DNA of 64,000 bases, from positions 1 to 64,000 of the IMG/VR virus record IMGVR_UViG_3300026521_000466. One strand, 5' to 3'. This document shows positions 16,917 to 27,000 of this stretch, piece by piece (the stretch's first letter is position 1; each line of letters opens with the position of its first letter). Source of the DNA: a virus. The notes under the pieces were generated by a model. The model worked only from the letters and a program-made list of their open reading frames with translations, was not told where the DNA came from and did not search any database. The position numbers and the translations under genes are program-made.

Positions 16917-18317
16917 CTACTGGACAATTATACCTTCAAATAGTATGTCGAGTACCATGTCTATTCCAGTAAGGCCAGATGCTTCTGAAATCGTAAGTTC
17001 AGGAGATTGTTTTTGATAAAGAGATATAGAATCTACAAACTCTTTAAATCCGGTAATGCTAATGATGTATTCTCCAGTCATCTCTTCAATAACATCTTTG
17101 ATATTCATCAATTTTGCTGGGTCTTTAATACCTTTTATATAGGATATAACTCTTTGACGTACATCTTTCTTATCATCTTCTATAATGCCAGCACTTAGCA
17201 TTTCAATAATGCGATCTGTATTTTTAATATATGCATCAACATAGACTTCTTCAATCATATTCTTGCGAACAATATTATCTTTCATCTTTGCTTTGTTGTA
17301 CACATCCATCAGTCTTTCTTCATTGCTAATTACATAATCCATGCTGGCTTTATACTCTTTTGTCAAGAGTAGTCCCAATAGAGGTTCAATAGTGTGCTCT
17401 TTAAAGTATACACCTGCTACATCAGAATTCAAGATCAGTGTATTCTCAAATTTACGTACGATGAGTGTTTTTGATGTTATCATATCGTAATAACTTGTGC
17501 GGATTGCGTTCACTCTAGTATGTAGGAAATCTTTTAGTTCAACAATCATCTTATTATACTCTGCCACGCTACCAAGCGAACCATCAATAGGAGCTTGTTG
17601 TAATGAGTGAAGCATTGCATACGCAATAAAGATATAGTCAGGCTCAGCACTCTCGTTCTCTAGTAGGCCAGTATCTTTAGTATTTGATATTTCTGCCAAT
17701 CTTCTCCACACGTCCCTTTTTACATCAGGGGATATTTTATCCAAGTAATTGAAATTATCATTGAAGTTATCTACATCATATCTGCTTCCAAGGATGGCTC
17801 TTGTAGTAAACCCTTTAAATCTTGCTGTCGGTTCAGGCAGTTCAAGAACAAATTCGGGGATAGTTAAATATTTTACCTTTAACTTGTTGAGTGTTGTTTC
17901 TATTGGTGTGTTCTCTACAGACTCTTTTATTATCATAATAGAATCTTTGATTGCCTTAAAAACAGTATAACGATAAAAGTGCATTAGTTTACCAACTTTA
18001 CTCACGATGAGATCTTCTGTCTCTTCTCTTTCAGCAGGATTTAAACTCACTAATGTATTTAGAGGAGCACCTATTTTTGTGGTCAGTGTCTTTCCAGAAG
18101 CTGATAAATCGTTAAGGAGATTGTCTCGTCCAAAACGTACGTTGTTAAGGGCCTCATCTTTTTTTTGTAGTTTGATCTGCACCAGTTTCTCTACCTGTTT
18201 TTCAGCAAGATCAGTGTCCCTAGTTACGGAGAGTACTTTGTCAAGCAGCGCTTCTCCCAGTTTTGATGCTATGCTCAATGTGGAACCAATTATAGTATCT
18301 ATAATAACTTCATTCAT
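16917..18317 (-). CDS. virion-type protein, 466 residues
   Basis: No family recognised. The N-terminal 30 residues are hydrophobic then helical (IIGSTLSIASKLGEALL); the rest is strongly helical with charged heptad-like stretches. I compared it with the missing beta-prime C-terminal part of the polymerase, because it is downstream of the other subunits, and found no trigger-loop or bridge-helix-like motif. AAAAAGGATAAAC precedes the ATG, and TGATATATT (18337-18346) may be a promoter. A terminator at 18371 separates it from the polymerase gene. Confidence 0.65.
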   Translation of the reverse strand: MNEVIIDTIIGSTLSIASKLGEALLDKVLSVTRDTDLAEKQVEKLVQIKLQKKDEALNNVRFGRDNLLNDLSASGKTLTTKIGAPLNTLVSLNPAEREETEDLIVSKVGKLMHFYRYTVFKAIKDSIMIIKESVENTPIETTLNKLKVKYLTIPEFVLELPEPTARFKGFTTRAILGSRYDVDNFNDNFNYLDKISPDVKRDVWRRLAEISNTKDTGLLENESAEPDYIFIAYAMLHSLQQAPIDGSLGSVAEYNKMIVELKDFLHTRVNAIRTSYYDMITSKTLIVRKFENTLILNSDVAGVYFKEHTIEPLLGLLLTKEYKASMDYVISNEERLMDVYNKAKMKDNIVRKNMIEEVYVDAYIKNTDRIIEMLSAGIIEDDKKDVRQRVISYIKGIKDPAKLMNIKDVIEEMTGEYIISITGFKEFVDSISLYQKQSPELTISEASGLTGIDMVLDILFEGIIVQ

Positions 18318-18370
18318 GTTTATCCTTTTTCTATTAAATATATCATATAAATTGAGGTAACTCTATTGAT

Positions 18371-18395
18371 TACAGGGTGGGTAAACCACCCTGTA
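18371..18395 (-). terminator. terminator after the RNA polymerase beta gene
   Basis: Ten-bp perfect stem TACAGGGTGG / CCACCCTGTA around GTAAA, immediately beyond the stop codon at 18396. No strong T-run follows, as with several palindromes in this genome. Confidence 0.55.
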
Positions 18396-21300
18396 TTAAA
18401 AATTACCCTCTGCAAATCTTTTGTTCATTTCCATCAGTATCAAGTTTGTTGTAGCTATATCCTCTGGCGAGTTTACGATTCTTGCGCCCACACTTCTTCT
18501 ACTGATTTTTACATCAACGCTTCTACCATCCTCGGTAAGTAATTGTTCATAGATATCACCAACTGTATTTTTAAGTTGGTTACCCACAATAATTTTATCA
18601 CCTATAGTTAAAGTCTTCTCTTTTTCAATATAGTATTTGATATAGAGTTCATCTTCTGCTAGAGGTTTTCCTTTTATAGAGAATGTGTTTGTTACCTTGC
18701 CTGTATAGCCATAAAGTTCTTTCATTACCTTATCAGTCTTTTTAACCAATGTTTGTAACTCATCACTCAGTTCACTCAACTCACAACGATAGTATATCTC
18801 ATATCGAAACAGTGTCCCTTTTGCTTCAGCATAAACGTTATTTGTTTTTAAGTCGTCTATCTTCTCTCTGCTCTTCTTGAACACTGTGTCACCAATATCA
18901 TCTTCTGTAGTTAGTATATAACTGAAAACAATATCGTTATGAGATACTTTTGATCCCAACTCTGCAAGCTCTTTTATTTTGATGTCTTTGCTAAAACTTT
19001 TTCCGTTTACTTTGGTTACTTTCGTAGTAAAGTTTTCGCTAAACTTTTTACTTACGGCACAACTATCTTCGTATGTTTCATCGCTCTCTTCAAGAGCTGT
19101 CAACGCAGTCTCACCTACTTTATAAACAATACGCTTTCTATTAAACATATCTCTTCCAAAGAATAGATCGTCGTAGAATATGATATCGTATTCATTTACA
19201 GTATCACCTACCTTTAAATTGGTAACACTCTTATGTTTATAAGCTAATCCACCTACCTCTTTGGTAGTCCATTCTTTTAGCTTGTAGCTGACCTCTTTTG
19301 TTCCATATAGTATCTTCACCTCTTTATCAGTGACTTTTATTACTTTACCTTTCTCAGTAGCATATGTAACGTACTCTTTATTCATTCTGTATGGAACTAT
19401 TGATTCAAACCCTGTTCTAACAGGCAGTGATCTTTGATTCTTGGTAGGTATGATATGAGCATTTTGAATGGATATATAGAGCATACGTTTACCATCATCG
19501 GTTGTTGACCCTGGCATTAACAATACACCGCTACTAAATACATTAGCTGCTGTTATTTCTGACATGTCAATGTCTTTTAAAACACCATATATATTATTTA
19601 TTTTCGGAGAGGCACTTAGATATGTAGTAATACCAATATCGGCACTATCCTTTGACGCTTCTGATATTATACCAAAGTTAGACGGGTCATATACACGGTC
19701 ATTCATTGCAATAGAATCTTTCTGTCTACCAAACTTTCCGGTGAGTGTAACCTCTTCTTTTTGTTTCATAATGTTTAATGGGTTCATGTCTGTGTCAAGT
19801 ACAAATGTTCCATCTTCCGATAACATCCCTAAGAGCTCGTATGGATTTACAGTAACTTTACTGGTAACCAATCCTTGTCTCTGAGTCTGGTCCCTTATAG
19901 CTTTTGCCATAATATGATAGAGCATACCATTAAGTCTCTCATACCCTTTAACCATAATTCCATCAGAATCATTCTGAGGTTTGTAGTAATCGTCCTTCAA
20001 TAATTCTGCTGTTTTATACAGTATACCAACAAATGTAGTAGGTTCTTTTCTTAATTTAAGAATATCTTCTGTTATTGGATCGATCCACATAGCTTTTAGA
20101 TTGTCAAGTTCTATAAAAGTTCTTCTCTTATATCCTATTAACATCATTAAGTCACGCACTACACTACGTATATTAAGGCTTTTGCTATCGCCCTCTTTAA
20201 GTTCGGGCATTACTGTCAATGCTCCCACAACCACTTCGGTCCAGTCTCTTTTTACTACATACTTGGTGTCTTTAAAACGAATGATATATTCATCATGTTC
20301 AGTAATTACTCTTTTATTCGCTTCGTGCTCTTTATATTTAACGCCTAATGTGTTAAACATATTTGTGATGCCTTTGTAATACATCAATACCAGAGCCAAT
20401 GGTATCCTTTCGCCAAGCATATTAATAGTAGCATATTCGGCTTTTATTTTTCTTCTATCAATTCCAAGGAATGTTATAAAGTCATCAACATCATTTCCCT
20501 TTGCATCTAACAACACGCCGTCGTTTCTAAGATAGTAATAATTATTTTGTTTATCTTTTCCTACTACAATGCCATGTTTTTTATCATGTTTTGGAAAGAG
20601 TTCATCTATTTTACTATAGTTGAACGAAAAGAATATTTTATCTTTTATAAATGATTTCACTACAGACATCATTGTAGTATATAAGAATGGCAGATGTACT
20701 TTTACTACAGTTGCTTTTCCCAATACCAGCATAGATATCTGATTGTTGTCTTTTAATTTTTTCAACTCTCTTAGAATGGACGCGGACTGTTTGTTCTTAT
20801 TCATCTCACCACGTTTCACAAACATTTTATTGTAGTATGACGTCAGCGCTACTTCATTAGGTTTGACTTTTTTAATAGGTACGTCAGTTTTCATTTTTCG
20901 CAGTCGGTATTTATTTGTATTCAACTTCATGTATCCCTCATCATCAAGTGCGGGTATTCTTTGGTTTAGTGTTATTGTTGTCCCATTTGGTGTTAACATG
21001 GGAGTTGATAATATTTCTATATCATCAGATATATTCGTATCTTTTTCTGTTTTTATTTCATTCGCAAGGTACCCAGATTTTCCAAAGGATAACAGGATTG
21101 CTTCTCTCTGTTTTTTATATACCTTTTTAATATATTGTTTATCGAATGCGTCCACTGTATTTTCAAGCATACCTTCGTCTAACACAGTGTTCTGTTTAGG
21201 AAGTTTTTTCATCTGCAATTCGATATCTTCTTTAGTAAGTTTTAACTCTTCTAATCGTTTGTTGTTTTTTTCTATTAGCGGTAGAGCTTTCTTCACATAG

Positions 21301-22397
21301 CTATCTTTTACCATGCCGTCATCTAACTTATCGTTGATGTACTCTTTGGCCGTTTCCTCAAATGACTCTTCTTTTGATATTACTTCGTCCATGGTTTCGG
21401 CATGGATGGAGATAGTTTCATCTTTTTCTAGTTCCTCTTCCACTTTTTTATTGTGGACTTCAATGAGGTCTTCAACATCATCTTCCTTACTATCATTTGA
21501 GATAGCTACGTCTGTTTTGCTATTTTTCTCTAGTTCTTCCAAAGTGCGCGGTGTTTCAAGACTGATTTTCATTAGATAAGTAATGAATATTTTCATAGCT
21601 TTATCTGGGGATACCCCTTTTATAGGTGTCAATATATCATTGTCCTCAGAAAGACTGAATAGATTTTCTATACTACACATAGTAACTTTTCCAAGGTATC
21701 CAAAAACAAATACTATGTCACTGCTCTCTATATTTTTTATTCTGGAGAAAACACTTTTTCCTTTTGTCTTTTCGTCGAACATTTTCAATATTTCAAGTAT
21801 CAGTATCATGTCTTTGTTTTTAACGATGTCAAGTGAACGATATCCATCTTTCTTTAATGCGTTTTTTATTTCATTTAGTTTAGGCATGGATCTGGGAACA
21901 GGCACTGTAATAAATATTTTCCTATCTGTTATTCTATCTGGTTCCATAGACGCATCGACTAAGGTCTCGATCAGATTTCTCTCTTTGTCATACTCTGATG
22001 CTTTATATTTTTGATATTTATAAATTGTATCTAATCTATACAGATCCAGCATAATAACTTTATTACTTTGTGTCTGATATAGTTTTTTTACACTTGGAAC
22101 AAAGTCAAAATCTTTATCCCTATCCATCTTTTTTGCCATGGTATTTAACATAGACTGTTTAATATTTCTTTTTGAATATTTGCCAGGCAACTTTCTAAAA
22201 TAACTGTCTAGTATCAATACTTTAGTAGGACCTACTATATTTTTGAATAGCGGGTTTCCTATGTATTCTTTGTGATACCATAAAACAGCACTATTCTTTG
22301 GAAACAGGAATTCATTACTGTTTATGATTTTTGGGTTAATGAAGTCGTATTGCTTCCTTACACCGAATATTTTCTCCATTTGTTTATATGTAAACAT
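18396..22397 (-). CDS. phage RNA polymerase beta subunit, N-terminal and central part (virion RNAP type)
   Basis: A 1333-residue protein. Around residues 895-925, RVYDPSNFGIISEAS followed by DSADIGITTYL aligns with the cellular beta segment VHPTHYGRVCPIETPEG.NIGLI. At 1266-1280, GDKIIVGNQLKNTVG corresponds to GDKMAGRHGNKG, keeping both active-centre lysines (K1268, K1276), followed by EDGRSVDVKISRRSVGAR. The chain stops about 60 residues later, so the C-terminal clamp part is missing; I find it at 46387-47046. The N-terminal third is divergent and lysine-rich. The gene is 11 bases downstream of the beta-prime piece. Adjacency to the tape-measure gene matches the phiKZ virion polymerase, which is packaged and transcribes early genes. 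Confidence 0.88.
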   Translation of the reverse strand: MFTYKQMEKIFGVRKQYDFINPKIINSNEFLFPKNSAVLWYHKEYIGNPLFKNIVGPTKVLILDSYFRKLPGKYSKRNIKQSMLNTMAKKMDRDKDFDFVPSVKKLYQTQSNKVIMLDLYRLDTIYKYQKYKASEYDKERNLIETLVDASMEPDRITDRKIFITVPVPRSMPKLNEIKNALKKDGYRSLDIVKNKDMILILEILKMFDEKTKGKSVFSRIKNIESSDIVFVFGYLGKVTMCSIENLFSLSEDNDILTPIKGVSPDKAMKIFITYLMKISLETPRTLEELEKNSKTDVAISNDSKEDDVEDLIEVHNKKVEEELEKDETISIHAETMDEVISKEESFEETAKEYINDKLDDGMVKDSYVKKALPLIEKNNKRLEELKLTKEDIELQMKKLPKQNTVLDEGMLENTVDAFDKQYIKKVYKKQREAILLSFGKSGYLANEIKTEKDTNISDDIEILSTPMLTPNGTTITLNQRIPALDDEGYMKLNTNKYRLRKMKTDVPIKKVKPNEVALTSYYNKMFVKRGEMNKNKQSASILRELKKLKDNNQISMLVLGKATVVKVHLPFLYTTMMSVVKSFIKDKIFFSFNYSKIDELFPKHDKKHGIVVGKDKQNNYYYLRNDGVLLDAKGNDVDDFITFLGIDRRKIKAEYATINMLGERIPLALVLMYYKGITNMFNTLGVKYKEHEANKRVITEHDEYIIRFKDTKYVVKRDWTEVVVGALTVMPELKEGDSKSLNIRSVVRDLMMLIGYKRRTFIELDNLKAMWIDPITEDILKLRKEPTTFVGILYKTAELLKDDYYKPQNDSDGIMVKGYERLNGMLYHIMAKAIRDQTQRQGLVTSKVTVNPYELLGMLSEDGTFVLDTDMNPLNIMKQKEEVTLTGKFGRQKDSIAMNDRVYDPSNFGIISEASKDSADIGITTYLSASPKINNIYGVLKDIDMSEITAANVFSSGVLLMPGSTTDDGKRMLYISIQNAHIIPTKNQRSLPVRTGFESIVPYRMNKEYVTYATEKGKVIKVTDKEVKILYGTKEVSYKLKEWTTKEVGGLAYKHKSVTNLKVGDTVNEYDIIFYDDLFFGRDMFNRKRIVYKVGETALTALEESDETYEDSCAVSKKFSENFTTKVTKVNGKSFSKDIKIKELAELGSKVSHNDIVFSYILTTEDDIGDTVFKKSREKIDDLKTNNVYAEAKGTLFRYEIYYRCELSELSDELQTLVKKTDKVMKELYGYTGKVTNTFSIKGKPLAEDELYIKYYIEKEKTLTIGDKIIVGNQLKNTVGDIYEQLLTEDGRSVDVKISRRSVGARIVNSPEDIATTNLILMEMNKRFAEGNF

Positions 22398-22408
22398 AGT
22401 TGTCCTTT

Positions 22409-24001
22409 TTAACGTGTCATGAATTTCATCATTTTGCTAGTGATAGAGTCATTCAGGGAGAGTAATGATTTACCGTCTGTACTAATATATAGTACATCTC
22501 TATTAAAGAGTTCCATAGTTTCCTCTATACTGTCATCCATCATCAGTGCTGTAACAGACATTTGATCTCCGTCGCGGTCGGCTCCAAAACCTTCCATTCT
22601 CATAAACGGAATATTCATTCCATGCACCCACTCATTATCCTGTGTAGGGTATTTATTTATAGAATACTTTTTACTATCAATTCCAACATATTTGAATTTT
22701 ACATTTCTTGTTTTTGTTGTTGTGTGTAATCCTAATATTACAGGTACAATACTTCCTTGCTCAGCGATAGGATATCTTGTTAATACAGCAGGGTATTTAT
22801 TTACAGTTTCATAAATAGATAGAAAGAATAACTCCCCGTATGTTATAGGTCTTAAATATTTGCTTTCTGGTATACTATGAGGGTCTGCATAATACGTGAT
22901 TGTTTCACCAGTGTCTTCCAATACTGCAAGGTAATGATCTTCAACCATAACAGGTTCGTTATTGATACTGCTATCCATTAGCATATTCATTACTTTGTCC
23001 AAACCATCGTCTGTTAACCAACGTCTTTTTACTTTACTGGTAGTTGGTATAGTAGTGAGCTTCATATTTTTATCAAATAGGTAAACATCATCTCTCTCTT
23101 CACTAATCGCATTTGAAATGAATTTTGATATAACATGGTGTTTTGTTATTGGGTCTAATGACTTTGTATACTGTAATATACCTACTTCACATCTATCTAT
23201 GATATCATCAGGTATCTCATCAAGTCTTTTCAATTTTAGCGGTGTCCCGGTAATAACGGTTCTACTTCTATACTCCACTGCACGACTGAAGTAATCACCA
23301 TTGATCAAACCTTTTTTACCATTTAAAAATCTCTTTATAAAGTCTCTAAGCAACTCTATTTTATTCTGAAGATTAAACATAAATGCATCGGCTGTACTAT
23401 CGTGGTCTATATTTTTCAATATTTGAGCAGCATTAAAGATAGCCCTATAGTAATCGTTTACCTCGTTTTCAATAACCCTATCATGTTTATCAACTTCAAA
23501 ATCTCTTAATCCAGCTGGGAGTACTAGCAATTTGTCGTTAGTGAGCGTTCCTTTCTTTTGATATTTTTTAAACACTTCAATAATATCATTACGTTCTGCA
23601 CCATCTCTCTTAGGAGGGTTTAGTTCATATACATGTTTCATAAAGAATGTAAAACCTGTCTCTCCATTGGCAATATCGCTGGCTTCAAAATCTTTTGTTT
23701 TGTTATTGAATACAGCATACGCTTTCCCGGCCATAATGTTCATATATAGTTTGCTTAGTTTTGTTAAGTAATAATAGATACGAGGATGTAACAGAGGAAC
23801 ATATATATCAATATACGCAAATGTTGTCATTCTTTTTTCGCTTCCTACACTGCCAAATATCCTTTGAGAATAGAGTCCGTTTTCGTCTATCTGTCGTCCC
23901 ATATTTTCAAACAGGTTTACTGTCGTTATCTCATTCATAAATCTTACATATTGTTTATTCGGAAATATTAATCCGAAATACATATATTCTTTTTCATTCA
24001 T
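22409..24001 (-). CDS. phage RNA polymerase beta-prime subunit, N-terminal part with catalytic loop
   Basis: A 530-residue protein ending shortly after the nucleotidyl-transfer loop GADRDGDQMSV (residues 473-483). D475, D477 and D479 match the metal-binding NADFDGDQMAV loop of all multisubunit polymerases; the usual Phe is Arg. Upstream, SRAVEYRSRTVITGTPLKLKRLDEIP resembles the beta-prime SGRSVIV.GP.L segment. The rest of beta-prime (bridge helix, trigger loop) is absent, as in phiKZ where it is a separate gene. I start at 24001 because AAGGATATGAG precedes that ATG; the frame itself opens at 24031. The 24002-24097 gap holds a symmetrical pair of CATTGATT elements. Confidence 0.92.
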   Translation of the reverse strand: MNEKEYMYFGLIFPNKQYVRFMNEITTVNLFENMGRQIDENGLYSQRIFGSVGSEKRMTTFAYIDIYVPLLHPRIYYYLTKLSKLYMNIMAGKAYAVFNNKTKDFEASDIANGETGFTFFMKHVYELNPPKRDGAERNDIIEVFKKYQKKGTLTNDKLLVLPAGLRDFEVDKHDRVIENEVNDYYRAIFNAAQILKNIDHDSTADAFMFNLQNKIELLRDFIKRFLNGKKGLINGDYFSRAVEYRSRTVITGTPLKLKRLDEIPDDIIDRCEVGILQYTKSLDPITKHHVISKFISNAISEERDDVYLFDKNMKLTTIPTTSKVKRRWLTDDGLDKVMNMLMDSSINNEPVMVEDHYLAVLEDTGETITYYADPHSIPESKYLRPITYGELFFLSIYETVNKYPAVLTRYPIAEQGSIVPVILGLHTTTKTRNVKFKYVGIDSKKYSINKYPTQDNEWVHGMNIPFMRMEGFGADRDGDQMSVTALMMDDSIEETMELFNRDVLYISTDGKSLLSLNDSITSKMMKFMTR

Positions 24002-24025
24002 CTCATATCCTTGGTTGAATAGTCT

Positions 24026-24067
24026 AATCAATGAAAAAAGACTTCTGATACTTCTTTTTCATTGATT
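24026..24067. promoter_or_regulatory. symmetrical divergent promoter between polymerase and tape-measure genes
   Basis: AATCAATGAAAAAAG (24026-24040) and CTTTTTCATTGATT (24054-24067) are inverted copies around 13 bases. Each copy reads toward one of the divergent genes, so both start with the same CTTTTTCATTGATT element. The TTGATT part fits the second promoter motif seen ahead of other virion genes. It could also fold as a hairpin; the promoter reading is favoured because transcripts diverge here. Confidence 0.45.
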
Positions 24068-24097
24068 GCTACCTTTATATAGGAAAAAGGAAATGAT

Positions 24098-27000
24098 ATG
24101 GCTGATTTTGATGATTTAGATATGGGTCTTGATGACCTTGATAATGAGATAGATAATATGGATATTGGTGGTGGGAACACTAACCTAAAAGATAACCGTA
24201 AACCAATTGTGAAAGCTGCGTCTAATGCAGTAGCTGGTATAAAAGAGAATATTAAAACTGATGGCGTTGTAAAAAACGCTAGTAAGATAATTAATAGCGC
24301 CATGCCGTCTGTCTTAGGCGACAAGGGAAGTGATGGGTTAAAAGAGGTTACTGAAGAGGTAATAGATAGTATAGATGAGGTAAAAGAGGCTACACAAAAA
24401 GCAGCTTCGCCTCTATTAAAGAATTTAAAGAGAACGCTACCCAAAGATAGTATGTTCTCATCATTTGTTGATAAAATAGCATCTGTCACCGGTATAGACC
24501 TTGACAGATCATCAAGTGCTTTGTCCGAACCCTCTGAAGATGATAAGATATCAGCTTCTATAACTGAAACTTTTCAAGGGATAACAAACAATCTAAACGA
24601 GACACAGACTAAGATGGCTGCCCTTAGTGCGAGTGTAGCAGATGAAAATACTAAAAGGGTATTGTCCAGTCAACACGGTATATTTAATGTACTTTTATAT
24701 AACTCAAGAATAGCAGATACATATTATAGAAAAAGTATAGAGTTAAGTTATAAACAACTCTTTGAATTGAAACGTATTGTTAAGACTCAAATATCTTTGA
24801 ATGAAATTAATGTTGAAAAACTTGATGCCATTGTAAAGAATACAGGTTTGCCGGATGCGATAAAGTTAAGAACATCTGAAGCTGTTAAGCGTCAATTCCA
24901 AGCTAATGTAGGTGAATCATTATATCAAACTATGATAAGTAATAATGATTGGATACAGACTGCAAAGAAAGGTATTCGTAGAAAAGTAGGTAATTTCAAA
25001 AATTCTGTAGTTGATGCATTTATGATCGGAAATGAATCATTAAATGGTTACAACGACATGAATGAAATGATGTCTGGTGATATGCTAGACCCTGAATTTA
25101 TGACACCTGAACAAATGGCAGCTATGTCCAAAGAAGGCATACTTGCGGGACAGGCTACAGATTTCGGTAAGACTTCCATAGGTCGTCTTATAGGTAAGCG
25201 CTTATCTAAAACGAAAATCGGCAGACGCATAAAGTCAAATACAGATTATGTAATGGCAAATCCATATGAATTTGCAAAAGAGAAAAAAGCAGAATCTACA
25301 GGTATAGCTAGTTGGTTATGGGGCTTGGGTGCTAGTGTATTGAAACCAGACACTATGTATCAAGATATAAAGATCAATCATAAAGCATATGGGATAAATG
25401 ATATTGCACAATGGGATGGTCGTTCATATATGACTTTGAATTCTGTAATTCCTGGCTATTTATCCAAAATGCTTAATGAGCTAATGACAATGAATGGGAA
25501 ACAACCAACAGATTTAAAGTTTGATTATACAAAGCGTGCGTTCAGATCTGTTTCCAGTGTTACTAAAGATTTAAGAAAAGAGTTATCGGATGAATACACT
25601 CAAAAGAATGTAGGCACTAGGTTTAATACTCTAGTGGATAGACTTGAGAATAGTTCTGATATAAAGCTATCTACAAAAGAACGTAGAAAGTTTATCAAGG
25701 CATTAGCTAATCATGAAGGTCCATTGGATGTGGACAGAATAGAGAAACAGATAGCTAACGGTAAGTTTATAAAAGGGCTATCCGCAAAAGAGAAAATGAA
25801 GTTTACATCTTTGATAAAGAATGCTGGCGGTGAGCAGTATTTCGATAAAGAAGGTAAATTGGTCACAGATTCTGAAAGAAGATTTGAAGTAAATGATATG
25901 CTTAGGTCAGTGGCTAATAGCAAAATAAATGCTAGAGAGAGAATTGAAAGACTTATAGAGGACGGTTTTAAAGAACCGCTTATTAAGTCAGGTATTGTGA
26001 CATATGATAAATATGATGATTCGTACACTATTGATTATGACAAGTACAATGATTTCAATATCTCCGCTATGATGGATGCGTATGATAACAATATACTGCA
26101 TATAACAAAATCCAAAAAAGAATCATATAGAAATGCACAAAGTATTAAGAAGGCAGCTACTGGAGTAAAAGAGACTACTGTCAATCTTTTAAACACTGGT
26201 AAAGAGAAAGCGGGAACCTTTATAAAAGATAAGAAGATAGACAAATATTTTAAAGAGAAATTTGGCATTATTAAATCTGGCGCAAAGGATATTTACAATG
26301 GCCTTAAAGGTAAAGTGGAAGAGACTGAACTATATAAAACAGTGGCTAACTATCTTGATGCTCAGCTGAAGCCTTTACGGGACGAGTATGTTTCCCTCAA
26401 AGCGAGATTAAAAGTAGCTGATGGTGAAGAGAGTATAAAACTTAACGCCATGCTAAAAGAGGTAGAGTCATCTATCAGAAGTATTGAAAAAGAGAAACAG
26501 TATTATGCAAAACTAAAGGCAAAGGCTCTAAAGACTAAAAAATATTTAGAGAGTTCAGATGCCTATTCTGTAGAGAAAGATATTATCAAGATTTATGGGA
26601 AATTAAAAAGCGGTGCCGTCAATATTATTGAGGATAGAGAACTTGACGTAATGTATAAAGATATTACAGACCTATCTGCTAATATAGCAAGTGGAACAAA
26701 ATCAATATTCACATCCATGAAAGGGAAGGTAAAAGATACCGAAGTTTATAAGCAGACTAAAGAGTACTATGATACACAGACTAAAAAACTAGAAGAGAAA
26801 GAGTCTATGTTAGAGGCGGCTATTGAAACACTCCCTCCTGAAAAGAGAAGTAAGGCAAGAAGAAAATTAAAGAAATCGAGAGTCAAAATAGCCAGAGGCA
26901 GGCGTAAAGCGGAAAAAGAGCTACAGAATATATCCAAAGACACCATACGGACGAAAGCCAGTGAGACAGGTGCTCAGATATTTGGTACATTAAAAGAGGA

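Noticed and set aside
20863-21579. Rightward frames rich in Ser/Phe opposite the polymerase beta gene, and similar frames opposite other long genes
   Set aside because: They are antisense shadows of lysine/glutamate-rich genes, without ribosome binding sites.
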